Shown here in pieces: positions 34,868 through 43,820 of a stretch of DNA of 64,000 nt (the first letter of the stretch is position 1; each line of letters begins with the position of its first letter). A model generated the notes under the pieces. It was not told where the DNA came from and ran no database searches. It saw only the letters and a program-made list of their open reading frames with translations. Source of the stretch: CAYGSN01 sp964352675 (GTDB lineage: Bacteria > Pseudomonadota > Alphaproteobacteria > Micavibrionales > Micavibrionaceae). The translations under genes were made by a program, and so were the position numbers. The DNA is taken from the NCBI GenBank assembly GCA_964352675.1, contig CAYGSN010000008.1, positions 14,170 to 78,169 on the forward strand. The letters are read 5' to 3'.

Positions 34868-36025
34868 TTAAGCGACGCGGCCCATGCCGATGCCGGTTTC
34901 CTCATGGGAAAGGTCACGCCGGAGCGGTTCGTTATCAAAGATCGCAGCGGTGGCTTTTTTAACCTCTTCACTGGATTCATCCAACTCGACCGTTTCATGG
35001 GGTGTGATTTTGACGCCGCTGATATACGGCAAAGTCTGGGAAACTTCATCAAAGCGAACCAATATCTCGGTCTGTCCGGGCTGATTATTCTCCGGCACGG
35101 CCAGTTGGTCTTTTTCTAAACTTTCTTCCGGGTCTTCCTCATAGCGGGCGAGGGACAGACCGACCGGCGGTATCTCGCGCCCAACCTCGCGGCGCTGGAC
35201 GCCTTCATCCTCCAGAACCTGTTTGGCCAGCGCTACATCTTCTTCAACGTTGTTTTCAATCCGGTTCAGCTCCAACGATTCGGGTAGGTTCGGACTGTCC
35301 GGATCCAGCGCCATCAACTCTTCGAGCTTATGGCCCTGATCAAAAAATTTCTGCCAGTTCATTTGTGAGGGCGGTGTGGGCGGCGGCAATTTCGCGCCGG
35401 GCATCAACGTCACAATCTGCGGCGCGTTTTCCGTTGTCGGTGGCGGGGAAGAGGATTGGACCAGTTTTTCCTGAATCTCGCCCATAATTTCTTTGAGATT
35501 ACGCCCGCGCTTTAAATCACCCAGCACAAAATCCACATCCGGGCCGTATTTGGCGACAGCTTTTCCAACCGTTCCAGCCATGGTTTTGCTGAAAACCGCT
35601 CCGGCCATTGGGTCCACCACGGCGGCGGCCAACAGCTCGACGCCCGTTCCCGGCCCCTCAGTTTTGGGGAATAATGCATTGGGATCATGTCCCAGGTTTT
35701 TTGTGATTTCCCGCACATGGTTTTGCGCGCTGCGGATTGTATTGGAAATTCCTGCCCGCGCCGCATTCACATCCGGCACAACACCTGCAACGGAATCAAT
35801 ATTCGCCTGAGCGCTGGCGCGTGGGTTTTGGCCGTGAACATTGACGATATCAGGTTTGGTATAAGCCACCTGCGTCGGCAGGGTCGGGTTCAGGCTGCCC
35901 AGCATCGTGGCCTGGCGCTGCGGCGGTTGCGCAGTCGCCTGATTTTCCGCGGCCAATGCCGCTGGATTGTCTACAGAATTGCTATAGAATCCTGCCGGTC
36001 TGTTAAATGTATCTGTTAAGCGCAT
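34868..36025 (-). CDS. Large acidic protein of unknown function (385 aa)
   Basis: No known domain is visible. The N-terminus is Asn/Ala/Gln-rich and disordered in look. A hydrophobic Ala/Gly/Met stretch (VELLAAAVVDPMAGAVFSK, about residues 130-150) could touch a membrane. The middle has a Pro-rich linker (PPPTPPS), and the rest is Glu-rich. ATG 36025 is preceded by AGAGGTGG; a start 24 bases earlier is less likely. It is a single gene with a long upstream AT-rich gap. Not recognised. Confidence 0.6.
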   Translation of the reverse strand: MRLTDTFNRPAGFYSNSVDNPAALAAENQATAQPPQRQATMLGSLNPTLPTQVAYTKPDIVNVHGQNPRASAQANIDSVAGVVPDVNAARAGISNTIRSAQNHVREITKNLGHDPNALFPKTEGPGTGVELLAAAVVDPMAGAVFSKTMAGTVGKAVAKYGPDVDFVLGDLKRGRNLKEIMGEIQEKLVQSSSPPPTTENAPQIVTLMPGAKLPPPTPPSQMNWQKFFDQGHKLEELMALDPDSPNLPESLELNRIENNVEEDVALAKQVLEDEGVQRREVGREIPPVGLSLARYEEDPEESLEKDQLAVPENNQPGQTEILVRFDEVSQTLPYISGVKITPHETVELDESSEEVKKATAAIFDNEPLRRDLSHEETGIGMGRVA

Positions 36026-36215
36026 TGCGCCACCACCTCTATTACACATAAAACATAACCGGATATGGTTAAAATTTTATGAGTTTCGGCCCATTTTATT
36101 GTTTTTTAGGGGCCTATACCGCTGTTTTTCACACCTTTTACTATGATAGCGGAAGTTATGGGGAGAGTGCAATTTTACGATTTATTGCCAATCTTGCGGT
36201 GCAGCAAAAGAACGG

Positions 36216-37745
36216 CTAAAAGCCCATCACGCGGCGGTAAGACAGAGCCTCGGCAATATGAAGTTTTCCGATCTCGCCCTCAACACCGGCCATATCGGCA
36301 ATCGTCCGCGACACGCGCAGCAGGCGGTAATAGGCGCGGGCAGAGAATTTAGAGCGCTCCATAGAGGTGTTTAACAAATTACGCGCCTCGGGACTAAGCG
36401 GGGCCAGCTCTTCCAGCGCATCACCATCTGCCTGTGCATTGACAGGCTGGCTCATCTTTCCGGTTTCATAGGACAATGCATACCGGGCGGTCTGTATATC
36501 CCTGACACGCTGTACGCGTGCCCGTACCTGCTCCGAACCTTCTGTGGACAACGCATTCAGGTCAGACACCTCCACCGCCGGAACCTCCACCTGTACATCA
36601 ATACGGTCCAGCAGAGGCCCGGATATTTTGGACTGGTAATCCAGCCCGCAGCGCGGTGCCTTGGTGCATTCCAAATCCTCATCTCCCAAATGCCCGCAGC
36701 GGCAGGGATTCATCGCTGCCACCAGCTGGAACCGCGCCGGAAAGCGCACATGATGATTGGCCCGCGCAATCAGCGCTTCTCCGCCTTCCAACGGCTGACG
36801 CAGGGACTCCAGCGTGCCGCGTGCAAATTCCGGCAATTCATCCAGAAACAGCACCCCGTGATGGGCCAGCGAAATCTCCCCCGGCTTTACCCGGTGACCA
36901 CCCCCGACAAGCGCAGGCAAAGAGGCAGAATGATGCGGATCGCGAAACGGACGGTGCCGGAGCAATCCCCCTTCCGGCAATGTTCCGGCCAGAGAATGGA
37001 TCATAGACACTTCCAGCGCCTCACGCGCGGACAACGCGGGCAGGATACCGGGCAAACAACTGGCCATCATGGATTTACCGGAGCCGGGCGGCCCGACCAT
37101 CAGCAGATTATGCCCGCCGCTGGCGGCAATCTCCAAGGCACGCTTGGCCGTCTCCTGCCCTTTGACCTGGCTGAGATCCGGAAGATTTTTGCGCAGCTCG
37201 TCGCGCGGCAAACGGGCCTCAGGCGCACTCAAAAGCTGCGTACCCTTCATATGATTGATGAGTTGGAGCAAATCGCGCGGCGCCAGGATGCTGACATCCC
37301 CGGCCCAAGCCGCCTCCCCGCCGCAATCGGCCGGGCAGATCAGGGCATTGTCATTCGCCCCCGCATGCATGGCCGCGGGCAAAATCCCGGCAACAGAACG
37401 GATAGACGCATCCAGAGACAACTCCCCCAGCACAACGTAGCGCGCCAACTCTTCCTTCGGCAAAACATCCATGGCCGCCAGCACCCCCAGCGCAATGGGA
37501 AGATCGTAATGGCTGCCTTCCTTACCAAGATCGGCAGGGGCGAGATTCACCGTCAAACGCTTTGGCGGCATCGCAATCCCCAGGGCATGCAGGGCGGAGC
37601 GCACGCGCTCCTTGCTCTCTGCCACGGTTTTATCCGGCAGGCCCACAATGTTAAAGGCGGGTAACCCGCCGGAAATCTGAACCTGCACATCAACCGGGCG
37701 TACCTCTATCCCCTGAAACGCGACGGTATTTACTTTTGCAACCAC
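36216..37745 (-). CDS. comM: YifB/ComM-type magnesium chelatase-like AAA+ ATPase
   Basis: The 509-residue protein is a ComM homologue, a hexameric helicase that promotes branch migration in natural transformation. It has the Lon-protease-like N-terminal domain (residues 1-170), the AAA+ domain with Walker A VGPPGSGKSMMA and FLDELPEF, and a C-terminal Mg-chelatase-type domain (CRCGHLGDEDLECTKAP with zinc-binding Cys). The terminal LSYRRVMGF is typical. All motifs are intact. The start MVAKVNTVAFQGIE is standard. Confidence 0.93.
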   Translation of the reverse strand: MVAKVNTVAFQGIEVRPVDVQVQISGGLPAFNIVGLPDKTVAESKERVRSALHALGIAMPPKRLTVNLAPADLGKEGSHYDLPIALGVLAAMDVLPKEELARYVVLGELSLDASIRSVAGILPAAMHAGANDNALICPADCGGEAAWAGDVSILAPRDLLQLINHMKGTQLLSAPEARLPRDELRKNLPDLSQVKGQETAKRALEIAASGGHNLLMVGPPGSGKSMMASCLPGILPALSAREALEVSMIHSLAGTLPEGGLLRHRPFRDPHHSASLPALVGGGHRVKPGEISLAHHGVLFLDELPEFARGTLESLRQPLEGGEALIARANHHVRFPARFQLVAAMNPCRCGHLGDEDLECTKAPRCGLDYQSKISGPLLDRIDVQVEVPAVEVSDLNALSTEGSEQVRARVQRVRDIQTARYALSYETGKMSQPVNAQADGDALEELAPLSPEARNLLNTSMERSKFSARAYYRLLRVSRTIADMAGVEGEIGKLHIAEALSYRRVMGF

Positions 37746-37949
37746 AGATTAAAATCCTTTTCCATTTTCCCAAACCCTTATGCCACAGGCCACAAAAAGG
37801 CGCAATTCGTTTCCGGTTTTGACCGCACTCCTTTGGGTTATACACAAATCTATCCGGATTATTTGAAGCTTTTTTACAATCTTAACGTTTGATTCATCTT
37901 TCCCCTTTAAGACGGTATGTAAGAAAACGGAATTTAAAGGAAAAACGAG

Positions 37950-38546
37950 ATGATACAGGATAAAGATTTCGCAAGCATGGCCTCGAAGCTCCAGATCCCT
38001 CATGTTGTGAGTGATATATTTACAGGCGACAGCGCATTGACCGACGAAGTGGAATTCGGAATTCACGAGGAAATAAGCGATATGCAGCCTGACTCCGCCT
38101 TGCTTGCCATCGCGCTGAGTGCGGATATCGTTACCTCCTATTACAACAAAGCCTCCCCCAGCATGCAGGTACTTTCCATTGAGTGTAAGCGCGTTCTGGA
38201 GGAATACGCACCGCTCTGGATACGAAATGCACTTGGTAATGCCGTAGATGAGAGAGACATTCTCGATCTGTTGGAAAGCCTGGCCGAAGATTTGCAGTCC
38301 TTGGAGGAATTGCTGGAGCTGAATAGCGCATTTTTAAAGGCTAAAGATCCGGTGGCGGCAAAATTGTTCCGCATCCTCGAGATCCAGGCCGAGGCACAGA
38401 GCCTGATTGCTGAAGAATTTTTGAATATGGCCAAGCTGGAAGACAGGAAGGCGCAAACGCAGGACGTTTCGATCCCAACAGCCGTGGCCAGTCAAGCTTT
38501 AAGCAATGACAACATCATTGCCTTCCCAAAAGGTGGAGGCATCTAA
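37950..38546 (+). CDS. Helical acidic protein of unknown function
   Basis: The 198-residue protein is predicted all-helical and acidic, with leucine-rich helices (LLESLAEDLQSLEELLEL) that could form a coiled coil. No signal peptide. The C-terminus is NDNIIAFPKGGGI. ATG 37950 has AAAGGAAAAACGAG upstream. It is monocistronic and ends at a strong terminator. Family not recognised. Confidence 0.65.
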   Translation: MIQDKDFASMASKLQIPHVVSDIFTGDSALTDEVEFGIHEEISDMQPDSALLAIALSADIVTSYYNKASPSMQVLSIECKRVLEEYAPLWIRNALGNAVDERDILDLLESLAEDLQSLEELLELNSAFLKAKDPVAAKLFRILEIQAEAQSLIAEEFLNMAKLEDRKAQTQDVSIPTAVASQALSNDNIIAFPKGGGI

Positions 38547-38589
38547 ACAAGGTTTCATTTTACTACAATCTCCAATCTCAAAACTTCCA

Positions 38590-38620
38590 AAGCCCCTGAG
38601 TTTTTTCAGGGGCTTTTTTC
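38590..38620. terminator. Intrinsic terminator
   Basis: AAGCCCCTGA pairs perfectly with TCAGGGGCTT around a GTTTTT loop, followed by TTTTC on the plus strand. It ends the helical-protein transcript. The minus strand also forms the hairpin, with a weaker U-run, for hinT. Confidence 0.85.
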
Positions 38621-38644
38621 TATCGATTGTAAATGTTTAAAGCT

Positions 38645-39013
38645 CTAGCGCACGACCATCGGCCCGATTTTACGACCGCCCAGGATATGCATGTGGAAAT
38701 GCGGCACTTCCTGCCCGCCATTCGCCCCGGTATTGGCGATACAGCGAAACCCTTCTTCCTGCAGCCCCTCCTGCGCGGCAATCGTCGCAATGGCCCGATA
38801 AAAAGCCGCAACCTCTTCCGGCGTGCCGTTTGCACCAAAATCATCAATTGATGCATACCGACCGCGCGGTATGACAAGGATATGCACCGGCGCTTGTGGT
38901 GCTATGTCATGAAAGGCAACAACGTAATCGTCCTCGTAAACCATTTCTTTCGGGATATCGCCGCGTAAGATCCGGGCGAAAATATTGTCGTCATCATAAT
39001 CATCTTGGCGCAT
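38645..39013 (-). CDS. hinT: HIT-family nucleotide hydrolase
   Basis: The 122-residue protein hydrolyses AMP-linked amides such as lysyl-AMP. It has the family order: [19 protein letters not shown], the helix [12 protein letters not shown], and the catalytic histidine triad [12 protein letters not shown]. The start ATG 39013 has GAGGAG seven bases upstream; the reading frame extends further but lacks support. It is divergent from panD, with 58 bp between the two starts. Confidence 0.93.
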   Translation of the reverse strand: MRQDDYDDDNIFARILRGDIPKEMVYEDDYVVAFHDIAPQAPVHILVIPRGRYASIDDFGANGTPEEVAAFYRAIATIAAQEGLQEEGFRCIANTGANGGQEVPHFHMHILGGRKIGPMVVR

Positions 39014-39071
39014 ACCAGCTCCTCTTTTCCAAAGGGTTTGCATGAAATCCCGAAAAGGATATGATACGGCC

Positions 39072-39428
39072 ATGAAATTGACAATGCTCAAAGCCAAAAT
39101 TCACCGTGCGGTCGTCACCGAATCCGACCTGAACTACAACGGCTCTATCGGAATTGATAAAGACTTGCTGGATGCCTCGGGAATTCTGCCGTTCGAACAG
39201 GTTGATGTGCTCAACATCACCAATGGCGAACGTTTCACCACCTATGCAATCGAGGCCCCGGCGGGGTCTAAAACCATCTCCATCAACGGCGCGGCCGCAC
39301 GGCTGGTGCAAAAAGATGATCTGGTGATTATCTGTGCCTATTGCCAGATGAAGCCGGAACAGGCCAAAAGCTTTAAGCCCACGCTGGTTTTGATAGATGA
39401 GATGAACACCGTCAAAGAAATTCTCTAA
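39072..39428 (+). CDS. panD: Aspartate 1-decarboxylase precursor
   Basis: It makes beta-alanine for pantothenate and coenzyme A. The 118-residue precursor cleaves itself between Gly24 and Ser25 (in NYNGSIGID) to form the pyruvoyl cofactor; both residues are present. The Lys in MLKAKIHRA and the Tyr/Arg in the C-terminal part (CAYCQM) are as in the family. ATG 39072 places the cleavage exactly at the usual position, which decides the start. No other pantothenate genes are near. Confidence 0.95.
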   Translation: MKLTMLKAKIHRAVVTESDLNYNGSIGIDKDLLDASGILPFEQVDVLNITNGERFTTYAIEAPAGSKTISINGAAARLVQKDDLVIICAYCQMKPEQAKSFKPTLVLIDEMNTVKEIL

Positions 39429-39431
39429 TGT

Positions 39432-40892
39432 TTACGCCGCCTCAACGGTCTGGTGGAGGCTTTCCTCGACCGCTGCCTTGATCTGCAGCATGCCTGCAAC
39501 GGCAACAATCCGCCTGTTCTGGATCTTGAAATGAGGCGCAACAGCTTCAAAAGCAAGCCTCAGCGCCTTGCCAGCATTGCTTTTTCCGGATTGGTCTTTA
39601 ACCACCTTTGTATACTGCTCAAGCCCGCCGTTTTTCTCACTCGCCCTTCCAACCGCTTTTTCCAACTCTCTGTAAACTTCTCCAAACTTCATATACAGCG
39701 CGGTGCCTTCGCTGGGCGAAACAGTCTTTTCCTTCTGCATTACGGCCCTGGCAGCCGGGTACCAGATATCCTGGAGCGAAAATTCTTCGGTCGTTGCCGC
39801 AAGCGTTCCTCTATCGCGCAATCTTTGAATGGAGTCGGCTTCCGTTTTCGTTCTTGTCCGCTCCGGCGCACCCGCGGATGGCGTGACCGGCACCACACCC
39901 CGCCTTTGCAACCATTCTTCATGGGTCAGACGGGCAGGCTGAATTCTTTTTTTCGGAGTAAAAACCTCCTCGCTGGTTTTTGGTTGAGCCTCTTCAGGAG
40001 CCTCGGCCTGCAACGATTCCTGCGCAGCTTCATCACTTTGACTTGCCGCTGCCTCTTCAACGCCCTCAATCTCAGACTCGGCTTCCTGAATTTCCTCTGG
40101 CTCAACTCCCTCCACCGGGGCATCTTCCTCAAGATCTCCGGTCTCCACTTCTTGTGCCAGAACCTCTTCTTCAGGCAGAACTTCCTCAGCATCAGCTTCG
40201 GTTCCTGCTAATTCCCCTTCAAAATCTTCTTCGTCCAGTGCTTCATCAATTTCAACAACCCCCTCCTCAGCTTCCGGATATGAGCCTTCAGGTACATGCA
40301 ACGGGTTTTTTGTTCTAATTAGCGCCGCTTTCAGGATAACGTCTTCAAGCGGACGCGGAGCCCTCCGCACATCCACACTGCCTTTGGTGACCTGAGCATG
40401 TGCACCCAACAGTTTTGGATTATTTTTCACGAGCCGGTCGCGGCGGGTAGACAAATACTCCATATCCTCCAAAATACCGCTTTGTATAAAAATTTCTCTG
40501 TACACCTCTTCCCTAAGAAAATGACGTGCAGTCTGTGGCGCTTTTTCTATTCTTGCCGCGGCGTCTTGGGCATCGATAACGTAAACAACAACGCGCTGAT
40601 CCCGACCTTCACGCCTGTCAGTCTTCATAATCGGAAACCCGTCAACGAAGCGTTGTTGCACACAGTTTACGCGCATTTCTTCGTCGCCCCTCATGGCCTG
40701 GGCCACAAATTTTACAAGCTGTGATAAGGGTGGGTAATCCCAGCAATATGCCATAAGGCTCTGCAGGGCAAATTCATCGGGCTTCCCGTCCAGCGCAAGC
40801 ATCAGGCCGTTATAAAGCCCTAACTTCGTATATTCAGAACCACCGTATTTTTGACTGTTTCCGCTGGAAGCTTCTTCTTCAATAACGCTCAT
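39432..40892 (-). CDS. Acidic multi-region protein of unknown function (operon gene 3)
   Basis: The 486-residue protein has three parts: an N-terminal folded region (about 1-200) with FALQSLMAYCWDYPPLSQLV and VVVYVIDAQD, a Glu-rich low-complexity middle (about 215-320), and a C-terminal helical region (LEKAVGRASEKNGGLEQYTK). No catalytic motif was recognised. ATG 40892 with AGGA upstream is preferred to a TTG three codons earlier. It follows the 54-residue gene and the PRTase-like gene on the same strand and probably ends that operon. Confidence 0.65.
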   Translation of the reverse strand: MSVIEEEASSGNSQKYGGSEYTKLGLYNGLMLALDGKPDEFALQSLMAYCWDYPPLSQLVKFVAQAMRGDEEMRVNCVQQRFVDGFPIMKTDRREGRDQRVVVYVIDAQDAAARIEKAPQTARHFLREEVYREIFIQSGILEDMEYLSTRRDRLVKNNPKLLGAHAQVTKGSVDVRRAPRPLEDVILKAALIRTKNPLHVPEGSYPEAEEGVVEIDEALDEEDFEGELAGTEADAEEVLPEEEVLAQEVETGDLEEDAPVEGVEPEEIQEAESEIEGVEEAAASQSDEAAQESLQAEAPEEAQPKTSEEVFTPKKRIQPARLTHEEWLQRRGVVPVTPSAGAPERTRTKTEADSIQRLRDRGTLAATTEEFSLQDIWYPAARAVMQKEKTVSPSEGTALYMKFGEVYRELEKAVGRASEKNGGLEQYTKVVKDQSGKSNAGKALRLAFEAVAPHFKIQNRRIVAVAGMLQIKAAVEESLHQTVEAA

Positions 40893-41003
40893 TTTTTCCA
40901 AATCCTGTTCGATTCAATGGCCATGCTTTGGGGGCCATATTATTTTAGCCGGACATTATCACAGAGCGCTATGGCAATCAACGTGTATGAAGGGTTGAAA
41001 TAT

Positions 41004-41168
41004 CTACGCTTTATCTTCCTCACGAAAGCGCTTTTTGAACTTGGCGAACAGCCCGGTCTGTTCCTGCCGCGCCTTGCGGATATTTTCCTCCGAAGCCTTC
41101 CAGCTTTCCGGGATTTCTGTGGCCTGGGCGGCCTGGATGTCTTTATTGTCGGTAAAGTCTTTTTTCAT
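41004..41168 (-). CDS. Small charged protein (operon gene 2)
   Basis: The 54-residue protein is polar and highly charged (KASEENIRKARQEQTG, ending FKKRFREEDKA), with one hydrophobic spot (GLFAKFKK). Its ATG follows the previous gene's TAA by one base (TAACATG), so the two are coupled. It has no known domain; it could be an adaptor for one of its larger neighbours. It overlaps no other sensible gene. Confidence 0.6.
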   Translation of the reverse strand: MKKDFTDNKDIQAAQATEIPESWKASEENIRKARQEQTGLFAKFKKRFREEDKA

Positions 41169-41169
41169 G

Positions 41170-42384
41170 TTAATCCCATCCGAAAAAATTGATAATCGCG
41201 TTGTTTGATACACGCTCCATAACCCGGGGGTTTTTAAGCTCAACCAGCGGTTTCCGAGAATCCAGCACTTTTTCGAAATGCGCAGCCAAAGCCTCAACGC
41301 CCATCGGCGCGGCGTAGAAAATATCAGACGGGCTGTTGCCCTTGGCCTCTTCCGGCGTTGCGCCAATCGCCGCCAGCATGGCGTCAAAAGCGCCCTTGTG
41401 ATCCGGGTTCTGCGGATCGGCAAATACACCGGCCAGGAACATCATTTCAACATTACTGAGCGTATTTTCATGCAGGTCCTCAAAATCCACGCGCAGACCC
41501 ACCCGGCTCATCAACTGCACCACGGCCGCGTGCTCCGCCTGTGGGACTGTTGCATTGAGATAGTCCAGTGTGGCCTGCTGCGGCTCCATCACGCCGATAC
41601 CGGTAAAAAGCTCGCACCCGACAACCGCATCGGTTGTCACACCGCCGGCGCTTTGAATATAACTCATCAGCCCGGCAAGCGTGCTTTGCGCGACAAGAAA
41701 ATCATCGACAGGAACATAAATAGCGCCCGTATCCACCGGGCCTGTGAAAACCGGTTGGCGCACAAGACGTTCGGAATAAACCAGACCTTCCTGCCCCTTA
41801 TCAGGATCGGATGTGCTGCCCCGGTCGTTGTTCACGACATTCAAAATCGCCTGATCAATCGACACCTGCGTATCGTCAAGCTCCGACATCACCAAAACTT
41901 CTTTCAGGCCGTTTTGCTTTAGAATATCGCCAAGCCTGTCTTCCAGACGCATCGTTATAAGCGAGGCCAGGGCCGGGGCAAACTGGTTGCCTGTTTCCTC
42001 TGGATTGATGGGGAAGGGGCAAACGACACGCAAGCGGGTAAATTCACGTCCGCCAGCGCTTTTGTGCAAAGTCATTACGGACGCAATTTGCGTCCCCAGC
42101 CGCTCAATCAGCTCATCGGTCACAATCCTGTTAGCCAGTTCAAAAGCGGCAGTTTCGGCAACTTCATTCTGCTCGGGAATGCGGATGTTATGCTCGTCCA
42201 GAAATTTCTGGAAGGTGCCATTCATGGGCGAATCCGGATCCATAAATTTTTCAAAATAAACGCCGGGACGGCGGCCCAGAAGATAGATCAGCTTCGTTTC
42301 ATTATCCCATCTACTGGCGGTATAGGCGACATCAGCCTTGCCCAGGATTGCAAAACGGCGAACGTTAAATATAGAGCTACTCAT
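41170..42384 (-). CDS. Protein with degenerate phosphoribosyltransferase-like motif (operon gene 1)
   Basis: The 404-residue cytosolic protein has an unfamiliar N-terminal half (from MSSSIFNVRRFAILGKADVA). Near residues 215-255 it reads RQPVFTGPVDTGAIYVPVDD, then STLAGLMSYIQSAGG. This mirrors the PRPP-binding loop of phosphoribosyltransferases (V-x-V-D-D-x3-TG-x-T), but the TG pair is missing (DDFLVAQST). Catalysis is thus doubtful; a binding role is possible. The rest has no recognised domain. It heads a three-gene operon behind a palindromic TTGACA region. Confidence 0.6.
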   Translation of the reverse strand: MSSSIFNVRRFAILGKADVAYTASRWDNETKLIYLLGRRPGVYFEKFMDPDSPMNGTFQKFLDEHNIRIPEQNEVAETAAFELANRIVTDELIERLGTQIASVMTLHKSAGGREFTRLRVVCPFPINPEETGNQFAPALASLITMRLEDRLGDILKQNGLKEVLVMSELDDTQVSIDQAILNVVNNDRGSTSDPDKGQEGLVYSERLVRQPVFTGPVDTGAIYVPVDDFLVAQSTLAGLMSYIQSAGGVTTDAVVGCELFTGIGVMEPQQATLDYLNATVPQAEHAAVVQLMSRVGLRVDFEDLHENTLSNVEMMFLAGVFADPQNPDHKGAFDAMLAAIGATPEEAKGNSPSDIFYAAPMGVEALAAHFEKVLDSRKPLVELKNPRVMERVSNNAIINFFGWD

Positions 42385-42436
42385 TGATTTGATCCTTTTA
42401 CGCAGTGTTTTATGTGCCCGTACCCTAAAACATTTT

Positions 42437-42451
42437 TTGACATATTGTCAA
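42437..42451. promoter_or_regulatory. Palindromic TTGACA-TAT-TGTCAA
   Basis: A perfect inverted repeat of TTGACA, with a 3-base spacer, gives a consensus -35 hexamer on each strand between two divergent genes (starts at 42384 and 42544). It could be back-to-back promoters or an operator of a dimeric regulator. No matching -10 at 17 bp is strong on either side. Confidence 0.4.
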
Positions 42452-42483
42452 GGCTAATTGGTTTTTCAAGGCTAATTGGTTTT
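42448..42483. repeat. 18-bp tandem duplication
   Basis: The unit TCAAGGCTAATTGGTTTT occurs twice in direct tandem with no change. It lies in the short intergenic region beside the palindrome. It could be a recent slip duplication or a repeated binding site. Confidence 0.75.
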
Positions 42484-42543
42484 TTCTATCGCAACTTTGC
42501 TTTTTTCTTGCCATGAACGGCGGTGCGATGTACATCATTTCTT

Positions 42544-42972
42544 ATGAAAACAGAACAACCGCACTCTGAAAATGAAAAGCCGCAGCGCAAAATGGATTGG
42601 GACGGCGCGGTTTATGATGCCGAAAAAATCGTCGCGAATGCTCATATTGATATCAACCCCGCAATGCATGGAAACGGATATGTTGCAAATCATGGTCCCA
42701 GTTCACGGCTATGCAAACATGCAGACACCTTGGCGGAGGCACAACAGCGCCTTTATCAGGAATTAATTCTTTTTGTGGCGGAACGGCTTTTTGATGGCAA
42801 GAAAGTTACCCTGGATCAAGACGGGATGATCGTTGTTGAAGACCTGCCGCTGCCCCCAAAGAAGCGACGTGTAAACGCCTTCAATACCATTGTGAATGGC
42901 GGCACCCAACCGCCCGGACGAAATGCAGGGGTGTTAGGGCCTCACCCAACCCCGCCGCTTAGCCCCCCCTAA
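42544..42972 (+). CDS. Small unknown protein
   Basis: The 142-residue soluble protein has no signal or known domain. The core WDGAVYDAEKIVANAHIDIN and LYQELILFVAERLFDGKKV look folded; the C-terminus is Pro/Gly-rich (GPHPTPPLSPP). ATG 42544 is used; an in-frame upstream ATG adds seven residues. It lies opposite the PRTase-like operon and ends 3 bp into the convergent GNAT gene. Confidence 0.5.
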   Translation: MKTEQPHSENEKPQRKMDWDGAVYDAEKIVANAHIDINPAMHGNGYVANHGPSSRLCKHADTLAEAQQRLYQELILFVAERLFDGKKVTLDQDGMIVVEDLPLPPKKRRVNAFNTIVNGGTQPPGRNAGVLGPHPTPPLSPP

Positions 42973-43514
42973 ATAACCTTGTAATAATAGAACCCTTTGA
43001 CCGGCTGGCCGTCAACTTCGGCGTAATGGGGGTGCATGCCGCAACGGATATAGCCCAGCTCTTCATAAAGCTTGATCGCCGCGCCCATGGTTTCGCGGAC
43101 GCTCAGATTAATCACGGAAAACCCTTCTTCTTTGGCCTGGCGCTCTGCCTCTTTCAAAATCAAATGCGCCAGCCCGTGGCCACGCGCCCAGGGTGCAACA
43201 AAATTTGTGGTCAGATCGACCGCATGGGCCTGCGCTTCATTGTTGCGGGGCGGCTCTACAATCTGGCAGGTACCGCAAATGACATTATCCAGCCGCGCCA
43301 CAAAAAGGGTGCGCGACGGCATGGCCAGAACGCCCTGCCAATAGCGCTCCATCACCTGACGCTGTGGAACTTCCAGCCAGCCGAAACCGCCGCCGCCCTT
43401 GATCGCAGCCTCAGTTGCATCGCAAAGATCCTCAAGCTCCCCGGAGGCAAATTCACGCAGGATATCCACCCGCGCAACGGGTGCAATCGGCTGCATCTTG
43501 GTCTGGTCACTCAT
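42969..43514 (-). CDS. GNAT-family N-acetyltransferase
   Basis: The 181-residue protein has the GNAT fold, with the acetyl-CoA region NFVAPWARGHGLAHLILKEA (motif A, the R/Q-x-x-G-x-G/A pattern is ARGHGLA) and the strand INLSVRETMGAAIKLYEELGY. The substrate is unknown. ATG 43514 with GGAGAAA upstream is preferred to a start five codons earlier. The 306 bp upstream of it, up to typA, hold no gene. Confidence 0.85.
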   Translation of the reverse strand: MSDQTKMQPIAPVARVDILREFASGELEDLCDATEAAIKGGGGFGWLEVPQRQVMERYWQGVLAMPSRTLFVARLDNVICGTCQIVEPPRNNEAQAHAVDLTTNFVAPWARGHGLAHLILKEAERQAKEEGFSVINLSVRETMGAAIKLYEELGYIRCGMHPHYAEVDGQPVKGFYYYKVI

Positions 43515-43820
43515 GATTTTCTCCCTCACACAAACTTAACGCCTTTATAACCATACAGTTTCAAAGGCACCAGCGCAAAAACCCGCATTACCAAAATACA
43601 ACCGCGGCGGCGGGTTTATTGTCCTATATGATTTGTGGTTATACCTTCAGTTAATCATGAAAGGATGAACAAATAGTAAGGTCCGCCGGATTCCGGCAAA
43701 AAATCGTCGCTGCAGAGCACAAATTTCGGCGCGCAGAAGACAGTGTAATAATTTTCTTCCCTTTTGCCCCAGATTTCTGTAGGAATAGGCCGGAATTAAC
43801 CACGGACCCACGGATTTTAA
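43515..43820. other. Intergenic region before typA
   Basis: About 306 bp lie between divergent GNAT and typA starts. It contains one inverted repeat, AAACCCGC (43579-43586) with GCGGGTTT (43610-43617), of unknown use. No gene, tRNA or convincing promoter pair was seen. Confidence 0.5.

Noticed and set aside
43579..43617. AAACCCGC/GCGGGTTT inverted repeat as a terminator
   Set aside because: No gene ends before it on the plus strand and the loop is long.
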